A stretch of 64,000 nt of DNA from Galaxea fascicularis (Eukaryota; Cnidaria; Anthozoa; Scleractinia; Euphylliidae): positions 5,156,033-5,220,032 of the forward strand of contig OX419345.1 in assembly GCA_948470475.1 (NCBI GenBank). Reading direction: 5' to 3'. A program made the position numbers and the translations under genes. Position 1 is the stretch's first letter. Every line of letters starts with the position of its first letter. The notes below the pieces were generated by a model that was given only the letters and a program-made list of their open reading frames with translations, was not told the origin of the DNA and searched no databases. Shown here one piece after another: positions 21,501 through 27,975 of this stretch.

Positions 21501-23632
21501 GGGGAAAATAAAAAAGATCATTGATTCTCCACAACATGAAGTTTTCATATCTTGCAAAGATACCAACAAATGTTGACAGAATCAACATGCTTCTGGTACA
21601 GAACCATTTACAGATACAGAAAACAAAATATTTTGACAAAAAGATAAAGATAGTACCCTTTCATCGCAAATGAACAAGAAAAAGGGGTTGCATTGTTCGT
21701 GGAAAATTTGTTCAAGCATGCATGTACTTGAACACACTTTGTACGATGTTTTGACATTCCTGTTAGATCTCCTGCAAACAGTAGAAAATCAACTATTGTC
21801 TGACAAACATCTCAGATATCGTGAGCAATCGACTTGTCAAATCTAAACTTTTGTTTTGACAAGGACAAGATTTTTAATTAACGAGTGAAAACCCACAACA
21901 AATAGCTTTTTTGTTACTCTTTTGTCAAATGGGTCATGTTCGACACCATGCCATAACTAGTCTGTACCTGTAATAGAATTCTAACTAGAGAGACTTTGTA
22001 ATGCTAAATAGATCCACGCAACGATGCATTTCAAATGGCGAAACTAACAAATTAAGAATACCATAGACGAATTAGAGCTTGATGAGATAATCAATGAGAT
22101 TGAAAATCAGTGCGAAAGTATTACAGTAATTTGTTGGCTAAAAAGACAGAAACCAACCAATACAAATGTTTGAATCGTTCGGGAGCCTTGGCTGTGTATA
22201 AAATTAATTTTTGCGATAACACTGTGTACACAACATCAGTGCAAAAGTGAATTTTGATAAACTAGGGCAGTACAACTCTATTACGAACACTCAATTATTT
22301 GTTAACACCTCACAGATCACTAACCTTCTTTTTTATCCTTTTGCTGCCACTTCGAGCCAGAGTCCCAGCTTTGAGATTCGATTCGTCCAGCTGAACTGTC
22401 GATCCATCCAAACCGCTTCTAACGCTCAACTCGGACAGTTCTGGTACAGGAATCACTTTGATTACAACCTCTTCTCCAGACATAACAATCATCTCGATGA
22501 TCTTTTCCCTTGGCTCGTTCTCAACGTTGATTCCATTGACTTCGACCAGCCGATCGCCGGGTAACAACCCCGCTGTGCCATTTGTTCCGACCGGCTCCAC
22601 AAAATGCACAGTTTCCCCGCTACCAGGAGCATTAGCTCGCCTCAGAGCAAACCCAAAATCGCCGCTTGATCGTCGTTTCAGTTTGATAACCCTGGCTACT
22701 CCCGAATCGGCAGGCTTGACTTCCGGTAATTTGAAATCTACCCCCATTTCCTCTAATGATTTCTCAGATGGAGAGAGAATGGACGAAGGTGAAACATGCA
22801 TATTTCTGGGTGGCAAAGTTATTGTCGGTTGACCAAAATCTACCGGTGTTTCAGCGTACGACTGCCCCGCATTTGTTGGTTTTATAGCACCGTCAGTTTC
22901 CATGGGTTGTTTTGAAAAAGCTTGTTTATGCTGCCCGTTGTTGTCGTTTGCCGATCCTACGTTGATCAATTTCACTTCGAATTCTACAACCCCTTTCTTA
23001 TCCGCTACGATCCTAGGAGGTTTTGGCGGAGCTCCATCGTGCCCATCAGTGGATACTAACTCGTCTGTTGGTCTGCCATTTAGTGAAGTCTCATTAACGT
23101 CGATCGGAGAGCGAGCGCTCTTCTCTTCGCCAGCCGTGGCTGTTTGGCGCCGACTTTGCAACTTGATTTCGATACTAGAACTTTTCTTTCGCTTTACCCG
23201 TGGTCTGGGCACCGGTTTTCCTTCATCAGAAACTTCATTTTCATACAGCTTTTTCTCCTCCGGTCTATAACTTGGTTGTGATACGTTAGTTGTTGAATTG
23301 GAGCTAAAATATGCAGAACCGCTCGTTGAATTAACGCTGCCTGTGGTATCCGTACTACTTGAACGACTCTTCCAATCCACACGCTGTTCGCCGGGTGAAG
23401 AATTTCTACTATCAAAATCGTGTTCAACATCATATCTTCGTTTGTCAGTCTTCCTAAAACTAAATCGCCCTCTCTTGTCTTCGCTGCCCTCAGACCCAGC
23501 GACGATGTTCCCAAGTTCACCGTGCTGCTTGCGCTCCGATTTATGTTTCTCCTTTTCTTTCTTTCTCCTTTCCCTTCGTTCTTCTTTCGTCTCGATTCCT
23601 TTGTCTTTGTCCTTTTTCTTGAAGGAAAACAT
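434..23632 (-). CDS. MYO18: Unconventional myosin XVIII (MYO18A/B-like), gene-level entry, 16 coding exons, 3' part missing
   Basis: Sixteen exons, listed separately, join with compatible phases into 1226 codons without a stop. Domain order: Lys/Glu-rich N-terminus (1-40), Ser/Lys-rich linker, PDZ (about 320-400), SH3-like segment (about 450-503), then the myosin head from about 504 to the window edge. P-loop GHSGSGKT is at 603-610, the switch I counterpart NHNASRF at 654-660 and the switch II counterpart DPPGFQ at 904-909. The PDZ-before-motor layout is specific to class XVIII. Vertebrate MYO18A lacks useful ATPase activity and tethers membranes (Golgi, via GOLPH3) or actomyosin partners; a similar role here is inference. 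The IQ region and coiled-coil rod must lie left of position 1. MYO18A versus MYO18B cannot be decided from the head; the short Lys/Glu start favours MYO18A. Confidence 0.95.
535..3897. other. MYO18 intron between exons 15 and 16
   Basis: AT-rich intron with no recognisable exon or transposon terminus. Open frames here are short. A C-rich run lies at 3538-3575. Confidence 0.6.
3898..4102 (-). CDS. MYO18: MYO18 exon 15: SH1-like helix region
   Basis: Residues 1125-1192 plus one base. [18 protein letters not shown] is followed by a polar insert and [20 protein letters not shown], the counterpart of the conserved 'HFVHCFLP' strand and the SH2/SH1 helix of MYO18A. Acceptor CCCAG, donor GTGGGT. 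The downstream intron (535-3897) is 3.4 kb. Confidence 0.95.
4294..4434. repeat. Short inverted-repeat element in MYO18 intron
   Basis: TTATTACACGACT at the left end is matched inverted by AGTCGTGTAATAA at the right, about 140 bp apart. No coding. Probably a small MITE or solo inverted repeat; the family is not recognised. Confidence 0.5.
4587..5603. mobile_element. Non-autonomous DNA transposon, about 1 kb, TIRs starting AATACGGACC
   Basis: The left end AATACGGACCTTTAGCAAAG is repeated inverted at the right end, and similarity continues for about 45 bp with a few mismatches. The interior has no transposase frame; the longest minus frame (5181-5432) is unrecognised. No clear target duplication. 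It lies in the intron between MYO18 exons 14 and 15. Confidence 0.75.
6279..6330. mobile_element. Tc1/mariner-like transposon terminus
   Basis: Begins after TA with CAGTACCGCTCAAAAGTAAG and continues through TTACCACCGTC into GC-rich palindromic sequence. The first 31 bases match the inverted end at 42447-42477 with one mismatch, so this is a dispersed element end. The opposite end was not found nearby. Confidence 0.6.
6514..6652 (-). CDS. MYO18: MYO18 exon 14: loop 2 region
   Basis: Codon 1078 completed, then 1079-1124. [25 protein letters not shown] and [15 protein letters not shown] match MYO18A SNLFLGR, LRRATSMRKTF and AVKKKSLCIQIKLQV. The linker between them is shorter than in MYO18A. 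Acceptor TTCAG, donor GTAAGT. Confidence 0.9.
6653..7239. other. MYO18 intron 13-14
   Basis: 587 bp, no recognised element or exon. A GC-rich palindrome-like patch lies at about 7176-7200. Confidence 0.5.
7240..7399 (-). CDS. MYO18: MYO18 exon 13: lower 50K
   Basis: Codon 1025 (Lys, split), 1026-1077 and two bases of 1078. [20 protein letters not shown] then [12 protein letters not shown] matches the motor strand-turn region (MYO18A GTNWVEYNVTGWLNYTKQN). The Asn/Arg-Gly-Trp-Leu core is retained. Acceptor TACAG, donor GTAAGT. Confidence 0.92.
7672..7722. repeat. Hairpin repeat with CTCGCTCCCAGGGTCTCTC
   Basis: CAACCTCGCTCCCA and TGGGAGCGAGGTTG form arms around a polypyrimidine core. A longer relative lies at 27890-27975 (same CAGGGTCT core), so this is a dispersed repeat family, here reduced to a 51-bp hairpin. 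Confidence 0.6.
8011..8235 (+). repeat. tRNA-derived SINE-like repeat
   Basis: The tRNA-like part spans 8059-8131, beginning GGCTTCATAGCTCAGTTGG, with a D-arm, an anticodon region reading ACCGGTATC (probably GGT, Thr-type) and a decayed T-arm (GAGTTCAAACACC). A head (CACGGGAATATATGAAC) and a tail (CTGCGAGGATCATC to TATATACATCATT) are shared with the copy at 26588-27040. The degraded box B and disrupted acceptor stem argue against a functional tRNA. It lies in the MYO18 intron, same strand direction opposite to the gene. Confidence 0.75.
8284..8416 (-). CDS. MYO18: MYO18 exon 12: motor
   Basis: Residues 981-1024 plus one base. [20 protein letters not shown] and [11 protein letters not shown] match MYO18A EARGLLWLLEEEALVPGA and LLERLFSYY. 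Acceptor TTTAG, donor GTAAGT. The tRNA-derived repeat at 8011-8235 ends only about 48 bp downstream of this donor, so it inserted very close to a splice site. Confidence 0.93.
8417..9156. other. MYO18 intron 11-12
   Basis: 740 bp. Contains GC-richer segments with CCCGT repeats (8820-8895) and a GAACGGGGCC segment (9050-9062), suggestive of a decayed inverted-repeat element, but termini could not be paired convincingly. Confidence 0.4.
9157..9240 (-). CDS. MYO18: MYO18 exon 11: relay-loop region
   Basis: Residues 953-980 ([20 protein letters not shown] and eight more). It aligns with MYO18A [20 protein letters not shown]. Phase 0 to 0, acceptor TCTAG, donor GTATGT. Confidence 0.9.
9413..9705. 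mobile_element. Harbinger-like MITE, TSD TTA
   Basis: TIRs AGGTCGGGTCACACTAGGCG (left) and the inverse of TAGTGTGTCCCGACCT (right), followed inward by GACAAGTCGCTGCGA-type repeats. TTA flanks both ends (9410-9412, 9706-9708), the 3-bp TWA duplication typical of PIF/Harbinger. The interior also carries GAATTCAAACTGGTTTGAATTC, a 22-bp near palindrome. No coding. Confidence 0.75.
9883..10078 (-). CDS. MYO18: MYO18 exon 10: switch II region
   Basis: Completes Arg887 and encodes 888-952. [16 protein letters not shown] holds the switch II counterpart; canonical myosins read DIxGFE and MYO18A reads DTPGFQNP. The catalytic Glu equivalent is therefore Gln here. [19 protein letters not shown] is the relay-helix pattern. 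Acceptor TGTAG, donor GTACTA. Confidence 0.95.
11184..11563. mobile_element. piggyBac-like MITE, TTAA target
   Basis: Flanked on both sides by TTAA (11180-11183, 11564-11567). Terminal repeats AGGGGCAGTGCCACGC and, inverted at the right, AGGAGCACTGTCACGGC. 380 bp, no transposase. TTAA targeting is the hallmark of piggyBac; the assignment rests on that and the terminal repeats. In the MYO18 intron between exons 9 and 10. Confidence 0.7.
11601..11907 (-). CDS. MYO18: MYO18 exon 9: motor with Ser-rich surface loop
   Basis: Residues 785-886 plus two bases of 887. It starts [20 protein letters not shown], then [13 protein letters not shown], a Ser/Pro-rich loop ([15 protein letters not shown]) and the helix [16 protein letters not shown]. 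The last matches MYO18A LECLEGMAAGLYSELF. The Ser-rich insert sits where MYO18A also carries an insert. Acceptor is the weak TAAAG; donor GTAAGT. Confidence 0.94.
12155..12342. repeat. Dispersed repeat copy 1 (GATTGGTTCATTGGGCTGTT type)
   Basis: Shares an extended, diverged block with 31318-31478: CGTGACTTGCACGCG, TTAGCGCCAGTCACA, TTTGCTTCGAAT, GATTGGTT and GCTGTTTGCGC occur in the same order in both. The family is not recognised; its class (DNA or retro) is unclear. Confidence 0.6.
12346..12635. mobile_element. 290-bp fold-back element, TSD AAT
   Basis: Almost perfect palindrome around 12490. The ends read GGCCCGATTTATACTAAAGA and its inverse, with repeated GACGAACTAT/GACGGATAATCC modules inside. 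Flanked by AAT on both sides (12343-12345, 12636-12638). Same flanking triplet and GGCC ends as the element at 25289-25915. No coding. Confidence 0.75.
13190..13334 (-). CDS. MYO18: MYO18 exon 8: motor helix region
   Basis: Residues 737-784 plus one base. [19 protein letters not shown] then ICHLGCAG matches the conserved helix of MYO18A (MKVLGISPDEQKACWFILA, IYHLGAAG). Acceptor CCTAG, donor GTAAGC. Confidence 0.93.
13548..13614 (-). CDS. MYO18: MYO18 exon 7: short motor exon
   Basis: A 67-bp exon encoding the last base of codon 714 and residues 715-736 ([20 protein letters not shown]). Weakly conserved against MYO18A TELHLNHLAENNVFGIV. Placed by flanking phases (2 in, 0 out), acceptor AACAG and donor GTATTG. 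Confidence 0.85.
13615..14176. other. MYO18 intron 6-7 with CCGTTTAA-rich patch
   Basis: Between about 13855 and 14010 the words CCGTTTAA, CCGTTTTTGG, AACCGTTAA recur many times in both orientations, giving a diffuse low-order repeat. No exon. Confidence 0.5.
14177..14277 (-). CDS. MYO18: MYO18 exon 6: head, upper 50K
   Basis: Residues 681-713 plus two bases of codon 714. [18 protein letters not shown] is followed by [10 protein letters not shown], matching MYO18A TMLLEKLRVARR and FNVFYYLLAC. Acceptor TTTAG, donor GTAAAC. Confidence 0.92.
14278..14996. other. MYO18 intron 5-6 with (CAT)n microsatellite
   Basis: A CAT run fills 14308-14336, followed by AT-rich TTTTAAGAATT repeats (14370-14425). 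No exon. Confidence 0.6.
14997..15139 (-). CDS. MYO18: MYO18 exon 5: switch I region
   Basis: Completes codon 633 (Asp) and encodes 634-680. [12 protein letters not shown] is followed by [19 protein letters not shown], the counterpart of switch I. Conventional myosins have NxNSSRFGK, so this motif is altered. Acceptor is the weak ACAAG preceded by a T-rich tract; donor GTCAGT. The reading frame and the match to MYO18A (LYTLLEAFG, GNATRFSQ) support the placement. Confidence 0.9.
15471..15594. mobile_element. Possible Tc1-like MITE end with CGTATACGCG palindromes
   Basis: After TA the sequence starts CAGTGCTGCTCAGATATATC and enters a run of overlapping palindromes (CATACGCGTAT, GCGTATACGC, GCGCGTATATACGCG). 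Start resembles the CAGTACCGCTC terminus at 6279. No partner end found. Confidence 0.4.
15885..16196. repeat. Diverged direct duplication in MYO18 intron 4-5
   Basis: Block 15885-15994 and block 16105-16196 share TCGGC, AAGTCGTT, GTCTGAA, GAAGATCCT, GAAAAAA and TCCGGTT in order; the first copy has about 18 extra bases. No coding potential recognised. Confidence 0.6.
16330..16540 (-). CDS. MYO18: MYO18 exon 4: P-loop
   Basis: Residues 563-632 plus the first base of codon 633. The sequence [14 protein letters not shown] is followed by the P-loop GHSGSGKT at 603-610. Conventional myosins have GESGAGKT; vertebrate MYO18A has GSSGSGKT, so the second position is altered here too while Gly-Lys-Thr is kept. 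Acceptor ATAG, donor GTTTGA (weak). Confidence 0.95.
16541..17339. other. MYO18 intron 3-4
   Basis: 799 bp of AT-rich sequence; nothing recognisable. Confidence 0.5.
17340..17516 (-). CDS. MYO18: MYO18 exon 3: start of myosin head
   Basis: Residues 504-562, phase 0 to 0. It contains [16 protein letters not shown] and [19 protein letters not shown], the opening of the motor (family pattern: Leu-rich segment, then LRQRY and HTYAG). Acceptor TTCAG, donor GTAAGT. Confidence 0.95.
17517..18952. other. MYO18 intron 2-3
   Basis: 1.4 kb without a recognised exon, terminal repeat or RNA gene. Confidence 0.5.
18953..19153 (-). CDS. MYO18: MYO18 exon 2: SH3-like linker before the motor
   Basis: Residues 437-503, phase 0 at both ends. 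The segment [18 protein letters not shown] and the later [10 protein letters not shown] match the linker between PDZ and head in MYO18A (there EKVWLVHRDGFS and KVKLDHDGAI). Acceptor TATAG, donor GTTTGT. The intron upstream (19154-22324) is the longest in this part of the gene. Confidence 0.93.
19154..22324. other. MYO18 intron 1-2
   Basis: 3.2 kb, very AT-rich, containing the inverted-repeat element at 20303-20475. Otherwise nothing recognisable; large first introns often hold enhancers, but nothing in the sequence shows one. Confidence 0.5.
20303..20475. mobile_element. Short MITE, ends CAGGGTTCAAAATA, flanked by CTGTAA
   Basis: The left end CAGGGTTCAAAATA is exactly inverted at the right (TATTTTGAACCCTG). 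The 6-bp word CTGTAA flanks both sides (20297-20302, 20476-20481). CAGGG ends suggest hAT, but hAT duplications are normally 8 bp, so the superfamily is open. The GC-rich interior contains GCCGGC words. Confidence 0.7.
22325..23632 (-). CDS. MYO18: MYO18 exon 1: Lys/Glu-rich N-terminus and PDZ domain
   Basis: Residues 1-436. The start [12 protein letters not shown] resembles the MYO18A start, and a run of Lys/Glu/Arg fills residues 5-37. Residues 40-310 are Ser/Pro/Lys-rich and probably disordered. The PDZ lies at about 320-400: the carboxylate-binding loop reads SGDFGFAL and the later strand [13 protein letters not shown]. The segment PVPELSEL follows, as in MYO18A. Donor GTTAGT follows residues KRIKKK. 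This is by far the largest exon and would encode the whole non-motor N-terminus. No 5' UTR intron can be judged from sequence. Confidence 0.95.
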
Positions 23633-25163
23633 TGCGAGAGATCACTCCACGGGCAAGTTCACCATCAAACACGTCTCCAGTACGAATGGCCGCCAAATTT
23701 TTAATTCATGAATCCGGGGACTGGAAAATATGATCACGTGATGAATAGTTATTACAAGAATTGCGTTACGTCAGATTTTCTGTCACGAACTTTTCACTTC
23801 TCGAAAATTCGTCGCAACACGAAATTAACCAGTTTCTAAGTGACGACTTACGTGAGCCGAAAAACAGACAATTTTCGCGAATTTTCGAAGAAAATTTCAA
23901 AATGGTTATACGAAATTAACAGCACTTGTGCGAAGTCACGTAAGCTAAGTGTGACGGTTTTAATTTTGTACTTTCTGTTTTAAAAGCCGCGAAAAAGTAA
24001 TTACAAAAATACCGAAATATTGGCACCCTTTTCACACAAGAGTGAGGGAAGGCAAATACGATTGAATTTCAATTCTTTTTTTTTTGCAGAAATTTGACTA
24101 AAAGTTATAATCAGGAGCCCTATATTATCGGCTCCTGTTATAATCTAAACTGTTTACCTCAGAACTTAGCTGTAAAGGAAGTAATTCCCTTGAAAACTCC
24201 CTTAAGCATTGTACTTTTGTGTTCATATTCTGCGTTTGTTTTATGTTAATGAATGCGTGAGAGAATTTCGAGAGGCACGAAAAATATCTCTTAGTACAAA
24301 ATGACAACACAGTCATACCCGGCCCTCATCTGCACAGACATAAACTAATTTATAATGAAGTGAAATCACAAGCTCTTCGGCCCATTGTGGTAGAAGACGG
24401 TACGTAGACTTTAGATAGAATTTCTACCAGACGGTAGAATTGGATGACAAAGTCACTCCACCACTATGTTGTCGTGGCTATCTGCCAAAAATAAAACCAA
24501 TCGTAAGAAAAAAAATTGCCTGAACGCAAAGTTTTAGTCTTTATTTCTTCTTGCCCTACTTCTGCTCCAAAGTGTCTACGTAAGTTTATAAGAAGTATCA
24601 GAGCACGGTATCCTAGTTCAGTCATGAGAACGAAAACCCAAACCGTGTTTGGCATTTAACGCCAATAAGTCATGTTTTAGAAACGTGGAGATGCAAATAA
24701 ACGACTCTTTTTTTTTGCGCTGTTATTAACAGATAACATCAGAGAAATGCGGCATGACAGCATTTCCAGGCCTTAACTTTTTAAAACGCAATCACAAAAT
24801 AAAAATAAAATTCCATTTGTACAGATCTAGAGTCAATCACTTCATAAACAACTCAGATTTGTACATTGGTTAAATTAATTCGTTGGGGATTGAAAAATTT
24901 GTCTCAACATTTCTCTGTTAACCTGGAAGTTTGCCACCCTGTACCAGCTTCGACCAGCTGCTATGCTAGCTGTTCTATGGCAGACATGCCGCAGACCGTG
25001 ATCCTTCAGCAACTTATCCTTCGCAGTATTCTCTGATATAGCGGCTGCCAATTGCAAAAAGGGGTTTATTTACTGATGTACGTGCAGCTCGATTTTCTAG
25101 AAATTACTGTTTATTATGTATCTCAGTTGACCGGTCCAAATCAAATTCGTCGAATTTAATTGA
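23633..25163. promoter_or_regulatory. Upstream region of MYO18 (5' flank, promoter expected)
   Basis: Lies directly upstream of the MYO18 start codon. No TATA box at a convincing distance. The first 400 bp contain several TTTTCGCGAA/TTCTCGAAAATTCG words. A TSS cannot be placed from sequence. Beyond about 24100 nothing is recognised. Confidence 0.35.
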
Positions 25164-25234
25164 TTCAAACGTCGAACTTTTCATGCGCCGAATCAAATCA
25201 TTTGATTTGGCGCATGAAAAGTTCGACGTTTGAA
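25164..25234. repeat. Perfect 26-bp-arm hairpin
   Basis: Left arm 25164-25189 (TTCAAACGTCGAACTTTTCA and on) is exactly inverted at 25209-25234. The 19-base loop is itself nearly palindromic (AATCAAATCATTTGATT). Probably a fold-back element. Confidence 0.75.
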
Positions 25235-25288
25235 CCGTGCCTAAGTGTGCAGTATAACTTAAAGACGTCCTTAGAAACTATTGGCAAT

Positions 25289-25915
25289 GGCCGTTTTTAT
25301 GCTAGAGACGTTAAAGTCGTCTCGAGACGACTTTAACGTCTAGTATAAAAACGGTAAATAAGACAGATGCATTTAACGTCTGACGACTTTAACGTCTTCT
25401 GTTAAGTGCGTCGTTTAGACGCACTTAACCGACAACTTTAACGTCTCAGACGTTAAATGCGTCTAGTATAAAAACGGGACGCCCCAACTGGGACGCATTT
25501 AGCCCTGAATCCTTTGTTCATCTGCACTTCGCTACTTCCTTGCTATCTTGGGCGACAAAACAAACAAGCCATGTGCCGAGGCTAAATCTAGTTCCTCGTC
25601 CATCGCCAGAAAATGCTCATGCCTAGACTGATTTTTGTCATAAAAATAATTGAATCTGTCCTTGTAGACGACGCCGAGACATAAATTTGAGAAGCTTCAA
25701 TTCCGCCACGTTTATTTGTTCATATATTCGTGTGTTAACGTTTATTTGGAGCCGAGTTTGCTCGTGCCCAGTGTCTTCCGAGAATAGAACCTAGTCTCTT
25801 TTTTGTCCGTTAGTTTGTCTACTTTTATGCATCCCGTTTTTATACCAGACGGCTTTAACGTCTCAGACGTCAAATGCGTCTTGACGACTTTAACGTCTCT
25901 AGCATAAAAACGGCC
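25289..25915. mobile_element. Inverted-repeat element with TATAAAAACGG modules, TSD AAT
   Basis: Outer ends GGCCGTTTTTATGCTAGAGA and its inverse, then GACGTTAAAGTCGTC. AAT flanks both sides (25286-25288, 25916-25918). Further inverted copies of the same modules occur inside (near 25320-25350, 25440-25475 and 25838), suggesting nested or repeatedly rearranged copies. No transposase. Confidence 0.7.
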
Positions 25916-26392
25916 AATCTGCACTTAAAAGCATATGGCATTTCCGGGTTCTTAATTCACTATGTGGCATTAAATGTTCTTCTGTGTTTCTGTCTACTAG
26001 ATTATGACTAAGTTTGTACATTAAAGTCGATCTGTTTTTCTTTCGTCTTGTTTGTAGTGTGTCCCATTTCAGATCAGATAACATGTCTGTCACACTTGCT
26101 GTTTTGTTGAAGTTTTGAAGGCAGAAACGATCAGCTTTTCTTTGGACTCTCTCCAAGGTTGAAATATCGTTTTTATAGTGTGGGTCCCATGAGGCACTTG
26201 CGTACTCAAGTTTGGGTCGGACAATGCTGGTGTAGGCCGTTTCACGTACTTTCCTGGGGCAGTTCCAGAGATTTCTCTTGATCAACCCCAATGATATCCA
26301 TCGACTCGCCTTGCTTGAGATAGATGAGATGTGATCAGACCACTTTAATTTACTGTTAACAGTAATTCCTAGGTACGATGCAGAATCCTATG
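25916..26392 (-). pseudogene. 5'-truncated LINE reverse transcriptase fragment
   Basis: The minus-strand frame reads YLGITVNSKLKWSDHISS, then KASRWISLGLIKRNL, YTSIVRPKLEYASASWDP and LERVQRKADRF. This is the C-terminal thumb/connection region of non-LTR (CR1/L2/Jockey-type) reverse transcriptases. The catalytic palm with YADD is absent, and the frame ends at the boundary of the neighbouring inverted-repeat element, so the copy is a dead remnant. Confidence 0.85.
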
Positions 26393-26587
26393 TATCTTAA
26401 AAACGAAGACATTTCCAGGTGTGAAATTTTGTAACAAATTTCCCTTTTCGTATCTTGAAATCGTGGAAAAAGTCCAGCTTTTTGGAATAAGCGGATCCTA
26501 GTTTCAGAAATGGCTTTTTGGGCCCGAAAAATTTTCGGAACTTTCGAGAAACGGTCCCCTTGATCTTGCCGCTATAATAATACTTTA

Positions 26588-26590
26588 AGT

Positions 26591-26621
<31 letters not shown>

Positions 26622-26831
26622 TTAAGCAATTGGAAAGAAGAAGCCTGAAAAAATCAACGGGATTCGAACCCGTGACCTCCGCGATACCGGTGCGATGCTC
26701 TACCAACTGAGCTATGAAGCCACACATTGGGAGCGAGGTCAATTTATTGAGTTCATACTTTCCCGCACAGTGAAATGATGTGAAGTGTATATGAAATAAT
26801 TCATATTTGTACTGCGGTTGTAGATGCAAGT

Positions 26832-26862
<31 letters not shown>

Positions 26863-26957
26863 TTAAGCAATTGGAAAGAAGAAGCCTGAAACCTTCAACG
26901 GGTTCGAATCCCGTTGAAGCCCTGATTTTTTCAGGCTTCTTCTTTCCAATTGCTTAA

Positions 26958-26988
<31 letters not shown>

Positions 26989-27040
26989 ACTTGCATCTAC
27001 AACCGCAGTACAAATATGAATTATTTCATATACACTTCAC
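26588..27040. mobile_element. Composite inverted tRNA-SINE insertion with 12-bp TSD
   Basis: The word AATAATACTTTA flanks the insert (26576-26587 and 27041-27052). Inside, a minus-strand SINE copy contains a tRNA-like segment (26654-26721) with intact box B GGGTTCGAATCCC. A second, inverted, 5'-truncated copy follows. Positions 26780-26891 and 26929-27040 are inverted copies of each other over 112 bp with no mismatch that I could see. The 37-base loop keeps the T-arm stem (CTTCAACGGG/CCCGTTGAAG). Acceptor-stem loss means it is not a working tRNA gene. Confidence 0.85.
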
Positions 27041-27428
27041 AATAATACTTTATTTCTTAAAAACGCATGTCACGTAAGTTTCAATGCTTTTTACAAAGAG
27101 GTTAAAACATAAAGATAAAAATCTAAAAATATACGAATATGGAAATCAAAAAGCTAATTTAAAAAGATAAGTTTTTAAACTTCTTTTAAAGTCATCAATG
27201 GAACTGTTGCACACAAGGCCACCCAATGAATTTTTTCACAAATTGGCCAATAGTGTTCGAGTCATGAACAGAATAGTCGCAATTTGAATTTTGTTGTGCT
27301 TCGATAGTGGGTAAATTTGTCATTGATAATTAATTTTGTGAAAATCCGTTGTTCCGATATAAGATTCTCATTGGCTAGTTTACAGAAAATTTCATGGGTG
27401 GCCTTGGTTGAAGTAGTCGCGTTGTAAA

Positions 27429-27783
27429 AGGGAACCTCCACTCTTACCACAAATTGACATTAAATAGTTGGAAACGATTACTTTATTCCATTTACTTGAA
27501 AACGTGAAAATATGTTTTCAATGCACAAAAATTGGGTATCGCTAACGCTTATTTGCATTTTTTAATTTCCTGGGCGTCTCCAATTTGAATTTCGTGACGT
27601 CAATCGGTTGAAGCAGATATGGCTGCAACCAGTTTGCGTTAAAAATGTAAATAGGCGTTAATGATACAGTGTACTCCGTTTTTTATACACAGAAAAGATA
27701 TCACGTTTTCAAGTAAATTTTGGAATCTAGTAATCCTTTCCAACAATTTAGCGTCAATTTGTCTACAAGAGTGGAAGTTCCCT
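27429..27783. mobile_element. 355-bp MITE with about 80-bp TIRs, flanked by TAAA
   Basis: Left end AGGGAACCTCCACTCTTACC; right end inverted AGGGAACTTCCACTCTTGTA. Similarity extends about 80 bp inward to TTTACTTGAAAACGTGA. TAAA flanks both sides (27425-27428, 27784-27787). No coding. Confidence 0.75.
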
Positions 27784-27889
27784 TAAAGCAACTTGTTCAT
27801 AAGCCATAAAGCTGTCGGAAATGGTAGGTCATTCCCTGGCCGAGTGTTCAGGCTTTCACACATACCAAGAGGAATACCAGCAATTAACT

Positions 27890-27975
27890 AACCTCATTCT
27901 CAGGGTCTTTCTCCTTTTTTCCGTCTCTTTCTCTCGTTCCAGGGGACGGGAGGAAGAGAGACCCTGGGAACGAGT
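27890..27975. repeat. Inverted repeat with CTCAGGGTCTTTCTCC, relative of 7672-7722
   Basis: AACCTCATTCTCAGGGTCTT pairs imperfectly with the inverse of AGAGAGACCCTGGGAACGAG. Same core as the hairpin in the MYO18 intron, so a dispersed family. Confidence 0.6.

Noticed and set aside
22247..23711. Several plus-strand frames opposite MYO18 exon 1
   Set aside because: Antisense shadows of the long exon.
26654..26721. Candidate tRNA gene on the minus strand
   Set aside because: Box A and B are intact but the 3' acceptor strand is replaced by a T-run; part of the composite SINE.
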